From an uncultured Eubacteriales bacterium (lineage in GTDB: Bacteria; Bacillota; Clostridia; Oscillospirales; CAG-382), in assembly GCA_934444645.1 (NCBI GenBank), contig CAKSCV010000006.1:72079-136078 (forward strand): a stretch of 64,000 nt of DNA. Direction: 5' to 3'. The position numbers and the translations under genes were made by a program. Shown one piece after another: positions 1-10,400 of this stretch (its first letter is position 1; the number at the start of each line of letters is the position of its first letter). Under the pieces are notes generated by a model. The model ran no database searches, was not told the origin of the DNA, and saw only the letters and a program-made list of their open reading frames with translations.

Positions 1-2
1 AT

Positions 3-1901
3 TTGTATCCGGAGGGCTTTGCACCGCTTCGCCGCTACCAATTTGAAAAGACCGACGCGGAAAAGATTGCCGAGGATACCGAAAGTCTTGTTTCGGTCTT
101 GCGGTTCGATATGGCAAACGAAAAAGAAAGCACTGCATGGGACGCTATGTTCGGCATTGACGGTTTTGCACGGGAAAACGGCGTCATTTCCGGCAGCAGT
201 ACAAGAGCCGACTATGCCGTTTATACAAGCCTTGCGGATATGCCGGAAGCAGCGGATATGCCGATTCTGCACATTCGCATGAAAACAAGTGAAAAAGCAA
301 ACGCGGAAGTTTTCTTTATCACCTCGTCGGACGGCACATGGAACAATGTGAAAAAGATGAATGTCGCTTTGGGTGAGCCGAACGAATTTCACGATTATTA
401 TGTCAACATGAGTGCGCTTGCTTCCTACAAGGACAAGCTTACCGCGCTTCGGCTTGACCCATGCACCATGCCGGCATCGTTTGAGATCGCGCTGATCGAA
501 TTCATGCAATATCCGGTCAAGCTCACGCCGACCGTCACCATCAACACAAGAACGCTTTCCCTGCCCTTCGATCCGGTCAAAGCCGGAGACGATTACGAAA
601 TCGTCGGTGAAGCGGACGCCGGTTTCTATTCCCTGCTCCGCGTATATTATGAATGGAACCGTGCGGACGGCATTCTGACTCTCAAAACAGCGGACAAGAA
701 AACGCTTGTGTTCACGGTCGGAAAAGACACGGTGAACGCGGGCGGAAAAGACGTGCCGCTTGGTGCGGCATTTACCCTGCGCGACGGTCTGCCGGTGTTC
801 CGCATAAAGGAATTATGCGAGCTTTTAGGCTACATCTGTGAAATATCACCGTCCGAAATCAAAATCACGGCGGCGACCGAAGCGGAGCTTGCCTACCTTG
901 CGTCCATAAAGCCCAACGAGTGGAATTTTGACAGCTATGGCGACAACGAGGGCTGGGTGATGCAAAACTGCTCGGCAGAGGTCTCCGACGGGAAGTTATA
1001 CGGTTTCCCGACAAACAGCGACCCTGCCGTCAGACACAGCGTCGATTTTGATGCTTCCGAATACACGCATCTGCTTTTAGGCATCCGCTATTCCGACACA
1101 CTTGCCGACCAGCGTGCCCAGCTCTTCTTCATCACCGAAACCGACGGCACCTACAATACCAAGAAATGCATCAATGTTCGCTACGACGCGGACGGCAAAG
1201 CACACAAAGACGGCGACATGGTCGAGCTTGTATTCGATCTGCACTCTTCGGCCGCCTTTAAGGGCAAGATCACCGGTCTGCGGCTTGACCCGTTCGGTGT
1301 GAATGAGCCGTTTGAAATCGATTATATCAAGTGCGTATACGACCAAACGCTGCCGGTAACGCCGCCGCAGGAAAGCGAAGATTCCTCTCTTACCGAAGAA
1401 GTCAAGCCGAACAAGCCGGTCGAAGCGGAAATCAAAAACGGCAATGTCACATCCGGTGTGGAAATCAGCACAAACGGCGACGCACTCATCACGCTCGATA
1501 TGGATCCCGATACGGGCGACAAGGTTTGGCGTGTCAAAAGCACGTCGTCCGGCGAAACCTTTACCTATTTTGATGCTTCCATGCAGTTCGAAAAGGGCAA
1601 GACCTATGAGATCACCTACACCATCTATCCGACCGAGGACAGTGCCGGAAATCCGTACAGGCAAGCCATCATCGGCGGAAGCCTGCGCTACGGAGACGGC
1701 GGCGGCACGGTAAGCAACCACACGTTCGGCGGAAATTCCAACAAGACAAACGGCAAATGGTTTACCGAAACGGCTGAGATGAAAATCGACGACAGCTATG
1801 TTCCCTCCGTCCAAGACTGCATTCGCTTGTGGGGAAAACCGGTAAACGGACACGGAATCGGCTATTTCGTGGCAGAAATTTCCGTAAAAATAAAAGAATA
1901 A
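3..1901 (+). CDS. Secreted carbohydrate-binding-type protein, 5' partial
   Basis: The open frame runs in from the left edge, so the true start and any signal peptide lie outside the window. Two related beta-sandwich segments (about residues 25-175 and 300-445) share the pattern F-F-I-T-x-x-D-G-T plus a later A-L-R-L-D-P or G-L-R-L-D-P motif; this resembles carbohydrate-binding modules. Between them (about 178-295) is a segment resembling the copper amine oxidase N-terminal (stalk) domain that Firmicutes use in cell-surface proteins. The last 155 residues resemble a CBM4/9-type module. No catalytic domain is visible in the part present. The next gene follows after 13 bp with a good AAGGAGC site, so the two are probably co-transcribed. 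Binding of plant or host glycans at the cell surface is an inference from domain type only. Confidence 0.7.
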   Translation: MYPEGFAPLRRYQFEKTDAEKIAEDTESLVSVLRFDMANEKESTAWDAMFGIDGFARENGVISGSSTRADYAVYTSLADMPEAADMPILHIRMKTSEKANAEVFFITSSDGTWNNVKKMNVALGEPNEFHDYYVNMSALASYKDKLTALRLDPCTMPASFEIALIEFMQYPVKLTPTVTINTRTLSLPFDPVKAGDDYEIVGEADAGFYSLLRVYYEWNRADGILTLKTADKKTLVFTVGKDTVNAGGKDVPLGAAFTLRDGLPVFRIKELCELLGYICEISPSEIKITAATEAELAYLASIKPNEWNFDSYGDNEGWVMQNCSAEVSDGKLYGFPTNSDPAVRHSVDFDASEYTHLLLGIRYSDTLADQRAQLFFITETDGTYNTKKCINVRYDADGKAHKDGDMVELVFDLHSSAAFKGKITGLRLDPFGVNEPFEIDYIKCVYDQTLPVTPPQESEDSSLTEEVKPNKPVEAEIKNGNVTSGVEISTNGDALITLDMDPDTGDKVWRVKSTSSGETFTYFDASMQFEKGKTYEITYTIYPTEDSAGNPYRQAIIGGSLRYGDGGGTVSNHTFGGNSNKTNGKWFTETAEMKIDDSYVPSVQDCIRLWGKPVNGHGIGYFVAEISVKIKE

Positions 1902-1914
1902 AGGAGCAAAAATC

Positions 1915-4110
1915 ATGAAAAAACGACTGACTGCGTTCATTTCTTCCCTCGCGATTGCGGCTTTTTCGGCTTTGGGGGTAACTGCCTTTGAATTTGAAAA
2001 GCCGGAAAGCGCCGATGAATTGTCCGCAAAGGCTTCTCAAGCCGCACTTGCGGCGGAGGCGGTCACCGACCCGGAGCTTGGCATTCTGATCTATAAGCAG
2101 ACCTTTGACACGGATGCCACGCCGACCTACATCAACACCGCTTATGACATTTACGGTATCAACACGGACACGTCCGGCTTGACGCTTGCCGACGGAGCAT
2201 TAACGGCGACCGGCACTGCCGGAACCTACCGCCAGTTCAATTTCCAATACAAGGACGTGAGCGGAAGCGGCTCAAAGTTCTATCCGCGAAGCGGCACCTA
2301 TACCACAACCTTTGATTTGCGAAACGATGCCGCTTCAACGATCGACATCACCGAGCTGCTCACCCGTTATCAAGGCACAAACCACCACAACGGACTTGTC
2401 AGCTGCTACGTCAATCCGGCATCCGCCAATGCAAACAAAGGCACATGGCAGTCGTTCAAGACATCGCATGTCTTCACGCGAAACAGCGACGACACCTTCA
2501 CGGCAGGTCTCGCCGACAGCACCTCGACAGTCACCTCCGGTGCCGGCGAGCGCATTTATCAGCTTCGTCTGTATGTCAAGGGTGCCGAAAGCGTTTCCAT
2601 CGACAACATCTGCTTATGGTATTTTCCGGCAAATGCCTGTGTGTTAAGAGACGGCGAAAGCTATGCGTTCGCCTCCTATGATTCCGGCGATTTCACCTTC
2701 GGCACGCCCGAAAGCACGGAAAACTTTGTCGGCTGGGTATCGACGGACGGCAAGGTGTATGCTGCCGGAACGGTTATCGCTGCCGCCGATGTCGGCGCAA
2801 CGGTGCTTGGCAAGACCTTCACCGCCTTCTATCAGGATGCCTCCAAGCCTGCCATGGGCATGGCCTTTGAGGGCACAAACGACAAGAACGTCAACTTCAA
2901 CATCGGTATTCTTTCAGGCGACAGCAATGTTAAGGAAACAAGCTACGTCACCGAGGACGGCCGCACGGCGGTGCGCATATACTGCGAAAACGGCGGTTGG
3001 AACCCACGCTTTCATGCGCTTGCCGAAACGCCGTTTGACCCGGAGGAATACACCCTCGTGCAATACGTTTACAAGGCAGAACAAGGTCAGAATACCGCCG
3101 GAACGGACATCACCGGCTCCTCCGCACGACTTCTCTATTGGACCTCAGCGGAAACAGACGGCTTCTATACCGGCGGTGAACACAAAATCGGCGGCGGTGA
3201 TATCAGCCTTGCGGTCGATAACGAATGGAAAACCCTGACCTATGATATGTCGGACGCTGCCAACGGCCTTGCCGCGCACCCATGGAACAAAACCGGCGGC
3301 GTTTACGGCATCAGTGCAAGTCCGCTGCGCGCACCGGCGCTTGCCGTTTCTTATATCGATGCCATCCGTGTCTACCGCAAGGGCGTCGTCACGGTGACCT
3401 ACGACACCAATGCGCCGGAGGGTGCGACGGTAACCAAAACGGTAGAAGCCGACACGAATCGCGGCGTCGGCACCGGTTATTATCTTTCGAGTGATATTCC
3501 TGCCGCGGAGGGCTATCATTTTGCCGGCTGGGCATTAGAACCGGATGCTTCCGCGCTCGAAACGGTAAGCAAAATCGATTTGACCGGAAATACAACGGTC
3601 TATGCCGTATGGGTAAGCGAACACGCGCCGCTCACCTCCGGCAAGACCTCCATCCGTACAAGCGGCGTAACAGGCATTCGGTTCAAGGCAAGCGTTTATC
3701 AAAAGGTCATGACCTATGACGAGGTAGAAATCGGCTTTTTGGCGGCACGTTCCAACGAAGAGACCCGCATTAACATGGAATTGACCGACGGTGAGCTGAA
3801 TCTGGATTGCGTTACCTATGGCTTTGCCGTTAAGGGCACGGCTTTTGCAAAAGCCGACGGCAGCATCACCGCCAACTATCTGCGCGAGAACGGCGACGGC
3901 ATTTTCTCCTCCTTCACAGCCTGCGTGATCGGTATTCCGAAGAAGTATTACACCGAAAACATTCTGGTGCGTCCGTATGTCACCATCGGCAGCACCACCT
4001 ACTACGGAGCCGCCAAAGAGCAATCGCTCTATAACGCCGCCAAAGCCTGCGAAGACACGGACAATCCCATCGTCAAAGATATTCTTTCCGCAGGCGACAG
4101 CAACACCTGA
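1915..4110 (+). CDS. Secreted multidomain surface protein with InlB-type repeat
   Basis: A 731-residue protein with a clear signal peptide (K-K-R start, hydrophobic stretch, cleavage near residue 25 after an A-x-A-like site). The start is supported by AAAGGAGC 8 bases upstream. Residues about 55-480 are beta-rich, with two segments that look like carbohydrate-binding folds. Residues about 490-570 match a Listeria-Bacteroides (InlB B-type, Flg_new) repeat: V-T-Y-D-T-N at the start, F-A-G-W in the middle and T-V-Y-A-V-W at the end. The C-terminal 160 residues form a conserved-looking domain that I cannot name. There is no SLH domain, sortase motif or dockerin, so how it is held at the surface is not evident. 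It follows the upstream partial gene as the second gene of one operon and ends before a strong terminator at 4192. Confidence 0.8.
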   Translation: MKKRLTAFISSLAIAAFSALGVTAFEFEKPESADELSAKASQAALAAEAVTDPELGILIYKQTFDTDATPTYINTAYDIYGINTDTSGLTLADGALTATGTAGTYRQFNFQYKDVSGSGSKFYPRSGTYTTTFDLRNDAASTIDITELLTRYQGTNHHNGLVSCYVNPASANANKGTWQSFKTSHVFTRNSDDTFTAGLADSTSTVTSGAGERIYQLRLYVKGAESVSIDNICLWYFPANACVLRDGESYAFASYDSGDFTFGTPESTENFVGWVSTDGKVYAAGTVIAAADVGATVLGKTFTAFYQDASKPAMGMAFEGTNDKNVNFNIGILSGDSNVKETSYVTEDGRTAVRIYCENGGWNPRFHALAETPFDPEEYTLVQYVYKAEQGQNTAGTDITGSSARLLYWTSAETDGFYTGGEHKIGGGDISLAVDNEWKTLTYDMSDAANGLAAHPWNKTGGVYGISASPLRAPALAVSYIDAIRVYRKGVVTVTYDTNAPEGATVTKTVEADTNRGVGTGYYLSSDIPAAEGYHFAGWALEPDASALETVSKIDLTGNTTVYAVWVSEHAPLTSGKTSIRTSGVTGIRFKASVYQKVMTYDEVEIGFLAARSNEETRINMELTDGELNLDCVTYGFAVKGTAFAKADGSITANYLRENGDGIFSSFTACVIGIPKKYYTENILVRPYVTIGSTTYYGAAKEQSLYNAAKACEDTDNPIVKDILSAGDSNT

Positions 4111-4111
4111 C

Positions 4112-4150
4112 AAAAAACTGCGGAAAAGAGATTTTTCCTCTTTTCCGCAG
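4112..4150 (-). terminator. Intrinsic terminator, - strand
   Basis: A perfect 13-bp stem (4118-4130 with 4138-4150) around a 7-base loop is followed, reading leftward, by six T residues (A run 4112-4117). It suits the end of the - strand gene whose stop is at 4285. It lies just beyond the stop of the converging + strand gene. Confidence 0.7.
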
Positions 4151-4191
4151 CCCGTATACCCTCGCGCAGTTTGGCGCGAAACTCTCCTTTT

Positions 4192-4231
4192 CGCACGTCC
4201 TTAAAGCTCTCTTTAAGGACGTGTGTTTTTT
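4192..4231 (+). terminator. Intrinsic terminator, + strand
   Basis: A long stem, 4192-4206 with 4211-4225, closes a CTCT loop and is followed by a run of T residues. It ends the + strand operon of the two carbohydrate-binding-type proteins. Confidence 0.8.
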
Positions 4232-4284
4232 ATGTTTCGGCAAAGCCCTTGCTTGCCTCTTCTTTTTTTCGGTTGCGTTATGCC

Positions 4285-7065
4285 CTATTCCGGCGTGTAT
4301 TCGATCGAGCCAAGTGCATTTTCGTCGCTGTCATACAGCGTCGCCTTGACCGTGCCGCTCGGTTTGAAGCTTTTCGGCGTGATGATGCGGTATTCGCCCT
4401 CGCCGTTGCTGATAAGGCTCATTTTTCCGGTACTAACCACTTCGCCGTCCTCGATCGCTTCATACACGACCGTGTAAGTTGCTTCTTCAAGAACGGTAAT
4501 GTACACGCTGCCGTCTTTGTACGTGATGCCGTATTCCAGTTTTTCCGGCGGCAGAAGCGGCTTCAGAACGCGGATTTCGCCGTATTCCGACTCATACCGC
4601 ACCCACCCCTGTCTTGTGGTGGTGGACGGAATCTCCGTTCCTCTTGTCCAAACCGATGTATCCAGCGCATTCGGCAGGACAACTGTCTCTTTAACATCCG
4701 GGTAACCGTCAAGAGCGCGTTCCGCCGTGCCCTCCTCGGTTTCGGTCGGTGCCTTGGTGATGACCCACGGCTGCCACCAATGCGCATACAAGGTCACGTC
4801 GTCACCCTTGATTTCGTCAAGTGATTCGATCTTTGTGCCGCCGTCCTTTTCGGTATACCAGCCGCCAAAGGTAAAGCCTTGACGCGAAAGCGTCTGAAGC
4901 GGCTCGTCGCCGGCATGCCAATACGCGTTGAGATAATAACAGCTCGTCGTTTTGCCGCCGTCGTAGTTGGGATCAAAGGTCACATGGCGTTTTTCGGTGC
5001 TTGTCGGAAGCTCGACCTTGGCCTTCACGCCAAAGCCGTATGGCATCGAATATTCGGTGTCATAATACTGTCTCGACACTTCCACGATATTGCCGTTTTG
5101 CCGCAGGATGCAGAAAATAACGTTCGGAATGTCCTTAATGCCCGTGTAGGTATAGTATTCATCGGTTTCGATATCATACAAATACATGGGATAGTGGCTG
5201 GTCACATAGTCGCTTAAGAAGAAGCAGATGAATCTTCCGTCCTCGGTACGGATGGCGGAGCTTGCCTGACTGGTACTTACAGAATCCAACGTGCCTTCTA
5301 ACTCCGTTGTAAACTTCACCTTGTCAAGATCCACATAATAGAAGCCATTTTTGCCGTCTTCCCAGAACAGCGGCAGAGCGTTGAAAGCAAACAGCCATCC
5401 CTTTTCATACCGCTTATCGGAGCAATGCACCTTGTAATCGTAATGTCTGTCCAAAGCCGAATCGCTGACCAAGAAGAAGGTGCGTCCGATCGTTCCGGCA
5501 ATATCAGGAACCGGGTCGTCCCACGTGACATCCACATGGTACTTTACGCCGTCAATGGTGACAACGCTCCATGCATGAAGTCCCATGCCTTGACCATTGT
5601 CAGCAAATCCGACGACCTGCTCCGCCTGAATGCCTACGCGGCTCAGCAAGTCGTTATAGCCCTTGGTATAGCCGTCGCAGACCGCAAAGCCATCGACGAT
5701 CGAGCCGTATTCGCTGTGACTGTATTTCTTCTTATACGTCAAGTCATACGTGCAGTGTTCCACCAACCAGTCATGGAGCCGCAGAGCCTTTGCCACATCG
5801 GACAATCCTTCGCCGAGATCGTCGCCGAGCGCTTCACGGAGCGCTTTCTGCATAGCAGCTTCGTAGACAGCCTTATCGTAGCTCTTCTTTTCGTTCGAAG
5901 GAGCGCCTTTGCCGGCATCGACGTTCGGCTGCGTTTCATCCGACGGATCAGTGCTGTCGTCTTTCTTGGTATTATCGTCCTTTTTGGTATCTTCGTCTTT
6001 CTTGTCGTCCTCCGCCGGGTCGGTCGGTTTTGCCGGTTCATCCGAATCATCCGGATCATCGGAATCGTCCTTGTCGTCCGGGTCTGGCTGCACCGGTGTT
6101 ACAGGCACCGCGGAGGCACGTTTTAAGAACGTCACGATCTGACCGCGCGTACAGGTATCGTCCGGCGAAAAGGTGGTGGCGGACGTGCCGTTGGTCACAC
6201 CGTTTTTCACCGCCCATGCCACAGCCTGTGCATAGTCCGCATCCGCTTTTACGTCGGTAAACGTCGAGATGACCTCGGTTTTCGGGCTGCCGGCGTTTTT
6301 CCAAAGATAAATGACCGTCGAAGCACGGGTGCAGGGCGTGTACGGCTCGAAATTGCGGCCGGTGACCATGGTATGATCCTTAGCCCACATGGCCGGTTCA
6401 TAATAATAGTCCGAAGCCAATACGTCGTCGAAGATGATAAAGCCCTCTCGTTTGGGATTTCCGGCGGCACGCCACATAAAGGTGAGTATCTGCGCACGCG
6501 TGCAGGTGTCGTCCGGCGAAAAGGTGGTGGCCGTCGTGCCGGTGGTGATCTTCTTATCCAAAGCCCAGTTGACGGCTTCGGCAAAATAATCGTCCGCTTT
6601 GACGTCGGTAAAGACAGGGCGCGCGGTTTGGCCGTCTTTCGACGCGGTATCCGTCTGCGACGTTCCACCATCGGCGGCCTTGAACGTATACGTCACGATG
6701 ACGTTTGCGCCATCCGGCGTGACGTTCTGCGTCTTATTGCCGTTGACCTTGACCGACATTTTGCTCATGTTCGTCGTAAACTTTTTATCAAGACCCGGCT
6801 TGATGCCGAGCTTCACCGTCACGGTGTAATCGCTGTTTTCCTTAAAAACCGCGTCTGCCGGCGACCAGGTGACATTTAACACTTCGGTGCTTGCCTTTGC
6901 CGGAAGCGAAGCCGTTGTCGCCGGCGTTTCCCCGGCCTTCGGTGCGGCAACCGTTAAATTGATAATGTTAATGATGCCGGTTGCAAAGGCTGACAGCGAC
7001 AAAGCTCCCATCAGAAAACAAACGGCAAAAATGCCGTACAACCGCTTTTGCATCGTGTTTTTCAC
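4285..7065 (-). CDS. SLH-anchored transglutaminase-like surface protein
   Basis: A 926-residue exported protein starting at GTG 7065 with GGAGG at 7073-7077. Order of parts: signal peptide (1-29), a beta domain (about 35-145), three SLH domains (about 150-318), an Asp/Lys/Thr/Pro-rich linker (about 325-390), a transglutaminase-like domain and one InlB-type repeat near 690-760, then a C-terminal beta domain. The transglutaminase core shows a plausible Cys-His-Asp triad: Cys463 in V-C-D-G-Y, His497 in G-L-H-A-W and Asp512 in H-V-D-V-T-W. SLH domains bind secondary cell-wall polymers, so the protein should sit on the cell surface. The catalytic part could be a protease or crosslinking enzyme; substrates are unknown. 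It has its own consensus-like promoter at 7111-7139. Confidence 0.85.
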   Translation of the reverse strand: MKNTMQKRLYGIFAVCFLMGALSLSAFATGIINIINLTVAAPKAGETPATTASLPAKASTEVLNVTWSPADAVFKENSDYTVTVKLGIKPGLDKKFTTNMSKMSVKVNGNKTQNVTPDGANVIVTYTFKAADGGTSQTDTASKDGQTARPVFTDVKADDYFAEAVNWALDKKITTGTTATTFSPDDTCTRAQILTFMWRAAGNPKREGFIIFDDVLASDYYYEPAMWAKDHTMVTGRNFEPYTPCTRASTVIYLWKNAGSPKTEVISTFTDVKADADYAQAVAWAVKNGVTNGTSATTFSPDDTCTRGQIVTFLKRASAVPVTPVQPDPDDKDDSDDPDDSDEPAKPTDPAEDDKKDEDTKKDDNTKKDDSTDPSDETQPNVDAGKGAPSNEKKSYDKAVYEAAMQKALREALGDDLGEGLSDVAKALRLHDWLVEHCTYDLTYKKKYSHSEYGSIVDGFAVCDGYTKGYNDLLSRVGIQAEQVVGFADNGQGMGLHAWSVVTIDGVKYHVDVTWDDPVPDIAGTIGRTFFLVSDSALDRHYDYKVHCSDKRYEKGWLFAFNALPLFWEDGKNGFYYVDLDKVKFTTELEGTLDSVSTSQASSAIRTEDGRFICFFLSDYVTSHYPMYLYDIETDEYYTYTGIKDIPNVIFCILRQNGNIVEVSRQYYDTEYSMPYGFGVKAKVELPTSTEKRHVTFDPNYDGGKTTSCYYLNAYWHAGDEPLQTLSRQGFTFGGWYTEKDGGTKIESLDEIKGDDVTLYAHWWQPWVITKAPTETEEGTAERALDGYPDVKETVVLPNALDTSVWTRGTEIPSTTTRQGWVRYESEYGEIRVLKPLLPPEKLEYGITYKDGSVYITVLEEATYTVVYEAIEDGEVVSTGKMSLISNGEGEYRIITPKSFKPSGTVKATLYDSDENALGSIEYTPE

Positions 7066-7110
7066 GTGATTTCCTCCTCACATTGTATAAAAACGTCTTG
7101 CTACGTGGAA

Positions 7111-7139
7111 ATTATAGCACTCTTTTCCGAAAATTTCAA
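7111..7139 (-). promoter_or_regulatory. Sigma-A type promoter for the SLH-transglutaminase gene
   Basis: On the - strand the -35 is TTGAAA (7134-7139) and the -10 is TATAAT (7111-7116) with a 17-bp spacer. It lies about 45 bp upstream of the GTG start. Confidence 0.75.
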
Positions 7140-7160
7140 GTAGATAGTCAAAGAAAAACC

Positions 7161-7196
7161 AAAAGGCTGTTTTCCGAAACGAAAACAGCCTTTTTG
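7161..7196 (-). terminator. Bidirectional hairpin terminator
   Basis: A 12-bp stem, AAAGGCTGTTTT with AAAACAGCCTTT, has T-rich tracts on both sides. It sits between the small peptide gene and the promoter of the SLH-transglutaminase gene, so it probably ends transcription from the peptide gene. Confidence 0.75.
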
Positions 7197-7213
7197 CAGT
7201 ATTCAAGCGGGAC

Positions 7214-7336
7214 TTAAAGGATGTCCCATTCGCCCTGATCTCTTCCCGGAGCTTCGCCGGAAACGCAGAGCACGTTTGCCGCGCCTACCGTAACGATTTC
7301 CAAAACCGGAGTTGCCCATGTTTTTTTCATGCGCAT
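7214..7336 (-). CDS. 40-residue peptide, function unknown
   Basis: A short frame starting at ATG 7336, preceded by a very good AAAGGAG (7341-7347) 4 bases away and followed by a strong terminator, so it looks translated. The product begins M-R-M-K-K-T-W-A-T-P-V-L-E and ends G-E-W-D-I-L. The K-K-T-W-x-x-P-x-L-E opening resembles the leader start of small Clostridia peptides, including some lasso-peptide precursors (general memory of such families, not a search). There is one Cys (residue 24) in L-C-V-S-G, then an acidic, Gly-rich tail. There is no signal peptide and no modification enzyme in this window. It lies 139 bp downstream of the 2223-residue SLH giant on the same strand. It could be a RiPP-like precursor, a small regulatory peptide or an orphan. 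Confidence 0.6.
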   Translation of the reverse strand: MRMKKTWATPVLEIVTVGAANVLCVSGEAPGRDQGEWDIL

Positions 7337-7475
7337 TTTTCTCCTTTACTTGTTATTCTGTACAAAGCAGCCCTTTGCGCTGTCGATGAGCGTTTCAAAC
7401 GGTTTTCCCAAGTGTTTTGGTCTTCGCGTCTTCACGGTAAAAGGAAAATTAGCGTCCGCCGATTGGCAGCCATTG

Positions 7476-10400
7476 TTACTTGTTAAGCTCAAACAGACGC
7501 TTGAGCACCGTCGCCGCCTCTGCTCGGGTGGCGTTTTCCTGCGGATCGAGCGTCGAAGCGGTGCGTCCTGCAAGAATACCCGTTCCGGCGGTCCAGGTGA
7601 GCGGTTTTATCGCATATTCCGAAATCTCGGCAAAATCCTCGTAGGAGAGAATGTTGGTATCCTCACCGACCGTCATGTCGTATCCCTTGAAGAAAGCATA
7701 CCGGTAAAGAATGGCCGCAATCTGCTCACGCGTGATATTGGTCTCCGGTTCAAACAGCGTTTCGCTCACGCCGTAAACAATGCCGTTTTCCGCCGCCCAT
7801 GCGACCGCCGCGGTATAATAGGTATCGGCGGCAACGTCTTCAAAGCCGCTTGGCTTTGCCATCACGGGCGAGCCCTCGGCGCGGTACAGCACCGTCACAA
7901 GCATGGCGCGTGTCAGATTATCCTCCGGCGCAAACAGCGTCGGCGTCACGCCCTTGAAGAGTCCCTTTTCGTACACGTATTTGACATAGTCATAGAACCA
8001 ATCGCTCTTATGCACATCGGTAAACGGCAAGCCGTCGTCAGCCGCGCCTTTTTCCTTAAAGACCACCACGATTTCGGTATCGCTTGTCACCGAAGCGACC
8101 GTCGTTACCTCGTCTCTGCCGACCGACACGCCGTCAACAAGCACATTCGACACCGCATAGCCCTTATCCGGCACAGCCGTCACCGTGACGCTGGTGCCTT
8201 TCGGAATGCGCGTTGCCGAAAGCATGGCTTTTCCCTTGCCCTCGGTGCGAAGCGTGATGTTGACATAGGTCGTACCTCTGCCGCCCGAGCCGCCCGAACC
8301 GGTATCGTTGCGCTTAAAGGCGGCAATGGCTGTATCGAGTGCTTTGACCGCTGCCGTGTAGCCGTCTTCATCGGTCGTATCGTCGGCAAGCACGGCTTTG
8401 GCGGCATCGATGGCTTTTTTCAAGGCGTTTTTCTTGCTTTGAGAAGCTTTCGGTGTGGAATCGAGCACCTGCTGTGCTTCTTCGATCTTGTCGGCAAGGT
8501 CGTTCTTGGTGTTTTTCTCCACCGTCACGAGCACGTAATCCGCAAGCCCGGCAGCACGCGCCGTGCTGCCCGTTTCTTCGTCGAACAGAGCCGTACCCGA
8601 AGCAAGCTTGACCTTGACAGCCGCTTCGCCGGGCGCAAGGCCTTTGACCGTGCCGCCGTCAAGCGAAAGCAGGTTTTTGCCGTAGAGCAAGCTCCATTCT
8701 AACTGTTCGAAGCCGTCAAGCGGCACCTGCACGCCTTCAGCCGTAATGCCGACCGCCGTAAGCGCACTTTGCTTGCCGGCAGCAAGGGTGACCGCCTTAT
8801 CGCCGTCGCTGTTTTTCGCGATGGCGGCATTGTTTTGAAGAATTTCGACGCGCTCAAACGAATAGGCACCGTCTCGTAACACCGTCACGGTTAACGAAGA
8901 GGTGTTTTCCGATTTATCGGTTGCCGTAAAGACGAGCTCTTTTGAAGTTTCGGTATCGGCAAGCTTTCCGTTGTAGGTAAAGCTGCCGCCGGCGTCGCGT
9001 GTAAGGCCGTCAGTCGTGCCGTTCACGGTGAGTGCCGCGTGCGGCTCGGTCAAGCCCTCTGCCGAAAAGCTTCCGTCTTTATCCGCAAACACAAGGCTTG
9101 TGCCCAAGAGTGCGGATGCGCCGCTTTCCATGCTTTCGGAAGAGCGCATGGCAAGCGAAAGCGTCGGTGCGGAGGTATCGATCGTGAAGGCGACCTGTGC
9201 TTCGGGCAGATACGATGCAGCGATGCTGTCGGTAGTCGTATCCTTTTGCGGCGTATACGCCTTGAAGCCGATGACATAATCGCCGTCTTCGAGGTCTTCC
9301 AAATGGAATTTCCAATGACTGCGGAACCATTTGCCTTCGGAAACGGCACTGTCGCCGTCGGTTTTTTCGGGAGAGGTGTAGACCTTCTGACCGCGAAGCA
9401 ACAGCTCGGCAAATACCGGCGTGTCAAAGGTATACTCAATAATGACGTTGTCGGTATCGATATACTCACGGGTTGGGTCGATGTTGGTCTTTACTTCCGT
9501 CAGCTTCGGGATCTTGGTTTCCCACATGGTAAAGGCAGCCGAAGAAACGGACGCATCGCCGTAGAAGTAGGCGCGCTTGGCGTCCTCCGCACTTCCGGCA
9601 GCCGCTTGGGTATATTCCTCGCGGAGCGTTTTCACCTTGACGGTATAGGTCTTTCCGGGAACCAAGCCGGCGTTTTGACCGACCGGGAAGTTGGAGCCGG
9701 CTTCGTACTGACCGAAGGTTTCGGAAAGCTCGTTGCCGTCAGCGTCCGCTACCACAGCCAAATAATGCGTGTAATCGACCGTGTCGGCATCCGTCACCTG
9801 CACCAGCACCGTGCCGTTGCCGCCATAGGACGCTTTCACGGCTTTTACGGGCTGCGGAAGGTTGGGATTTGTAAAGGTGATCGCTTTGGTAACAGCCTTG
9901 CTGACGCCCTCGGTCGAGGACATGAGGAAAACGGCGCGGTACGTTCCGCTGGGGAACGAATCGGGCAAGGTAAAGGCAGCAGAGCCGGAAACACGTTTGA
10001 CGTCATCCAAATGGAGAACATTCGTACCGAGCGCACCGTCCGCCAGTGTTTCTTTCTTCAGATTGGCAAGAATCACGGCTTCATCCGTTTCTTCGGTGAG
10101 ATAAACGTCGATGGTGCACGTGCCGTCGCCGTCGGAGGTCGTCGTCCATTCGGCGGTAAAATCAAAGCTGTCGGGTGCGTCATGCGCAAGCTCCGCGCTT
10201 TCCAATTCCGGAATGTCATCAACGCCGCTCATGGTGAAGCTGTCAAACTGCACGCCTTCTGCCGTGCTGCTTACCGTCCAAGAGCCGTTTTGGATAAGGG
10301 TACGGTCGGTGACGGTGAAATAGATGTATTTTTTGCCGTCGCGCATCTGCGTCAAGAAGTTTCCGCCCTCGTCATCAGCACTTGCCGGTGCACTGCCGCG

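Noticed and set aside
1077..1940. Long - strand open frame opposite the first secreted protein
   Set aside because: It is the mirror of the coding frame of the + strand gene, lacks a ribosome binding site and has no recognisable domain.
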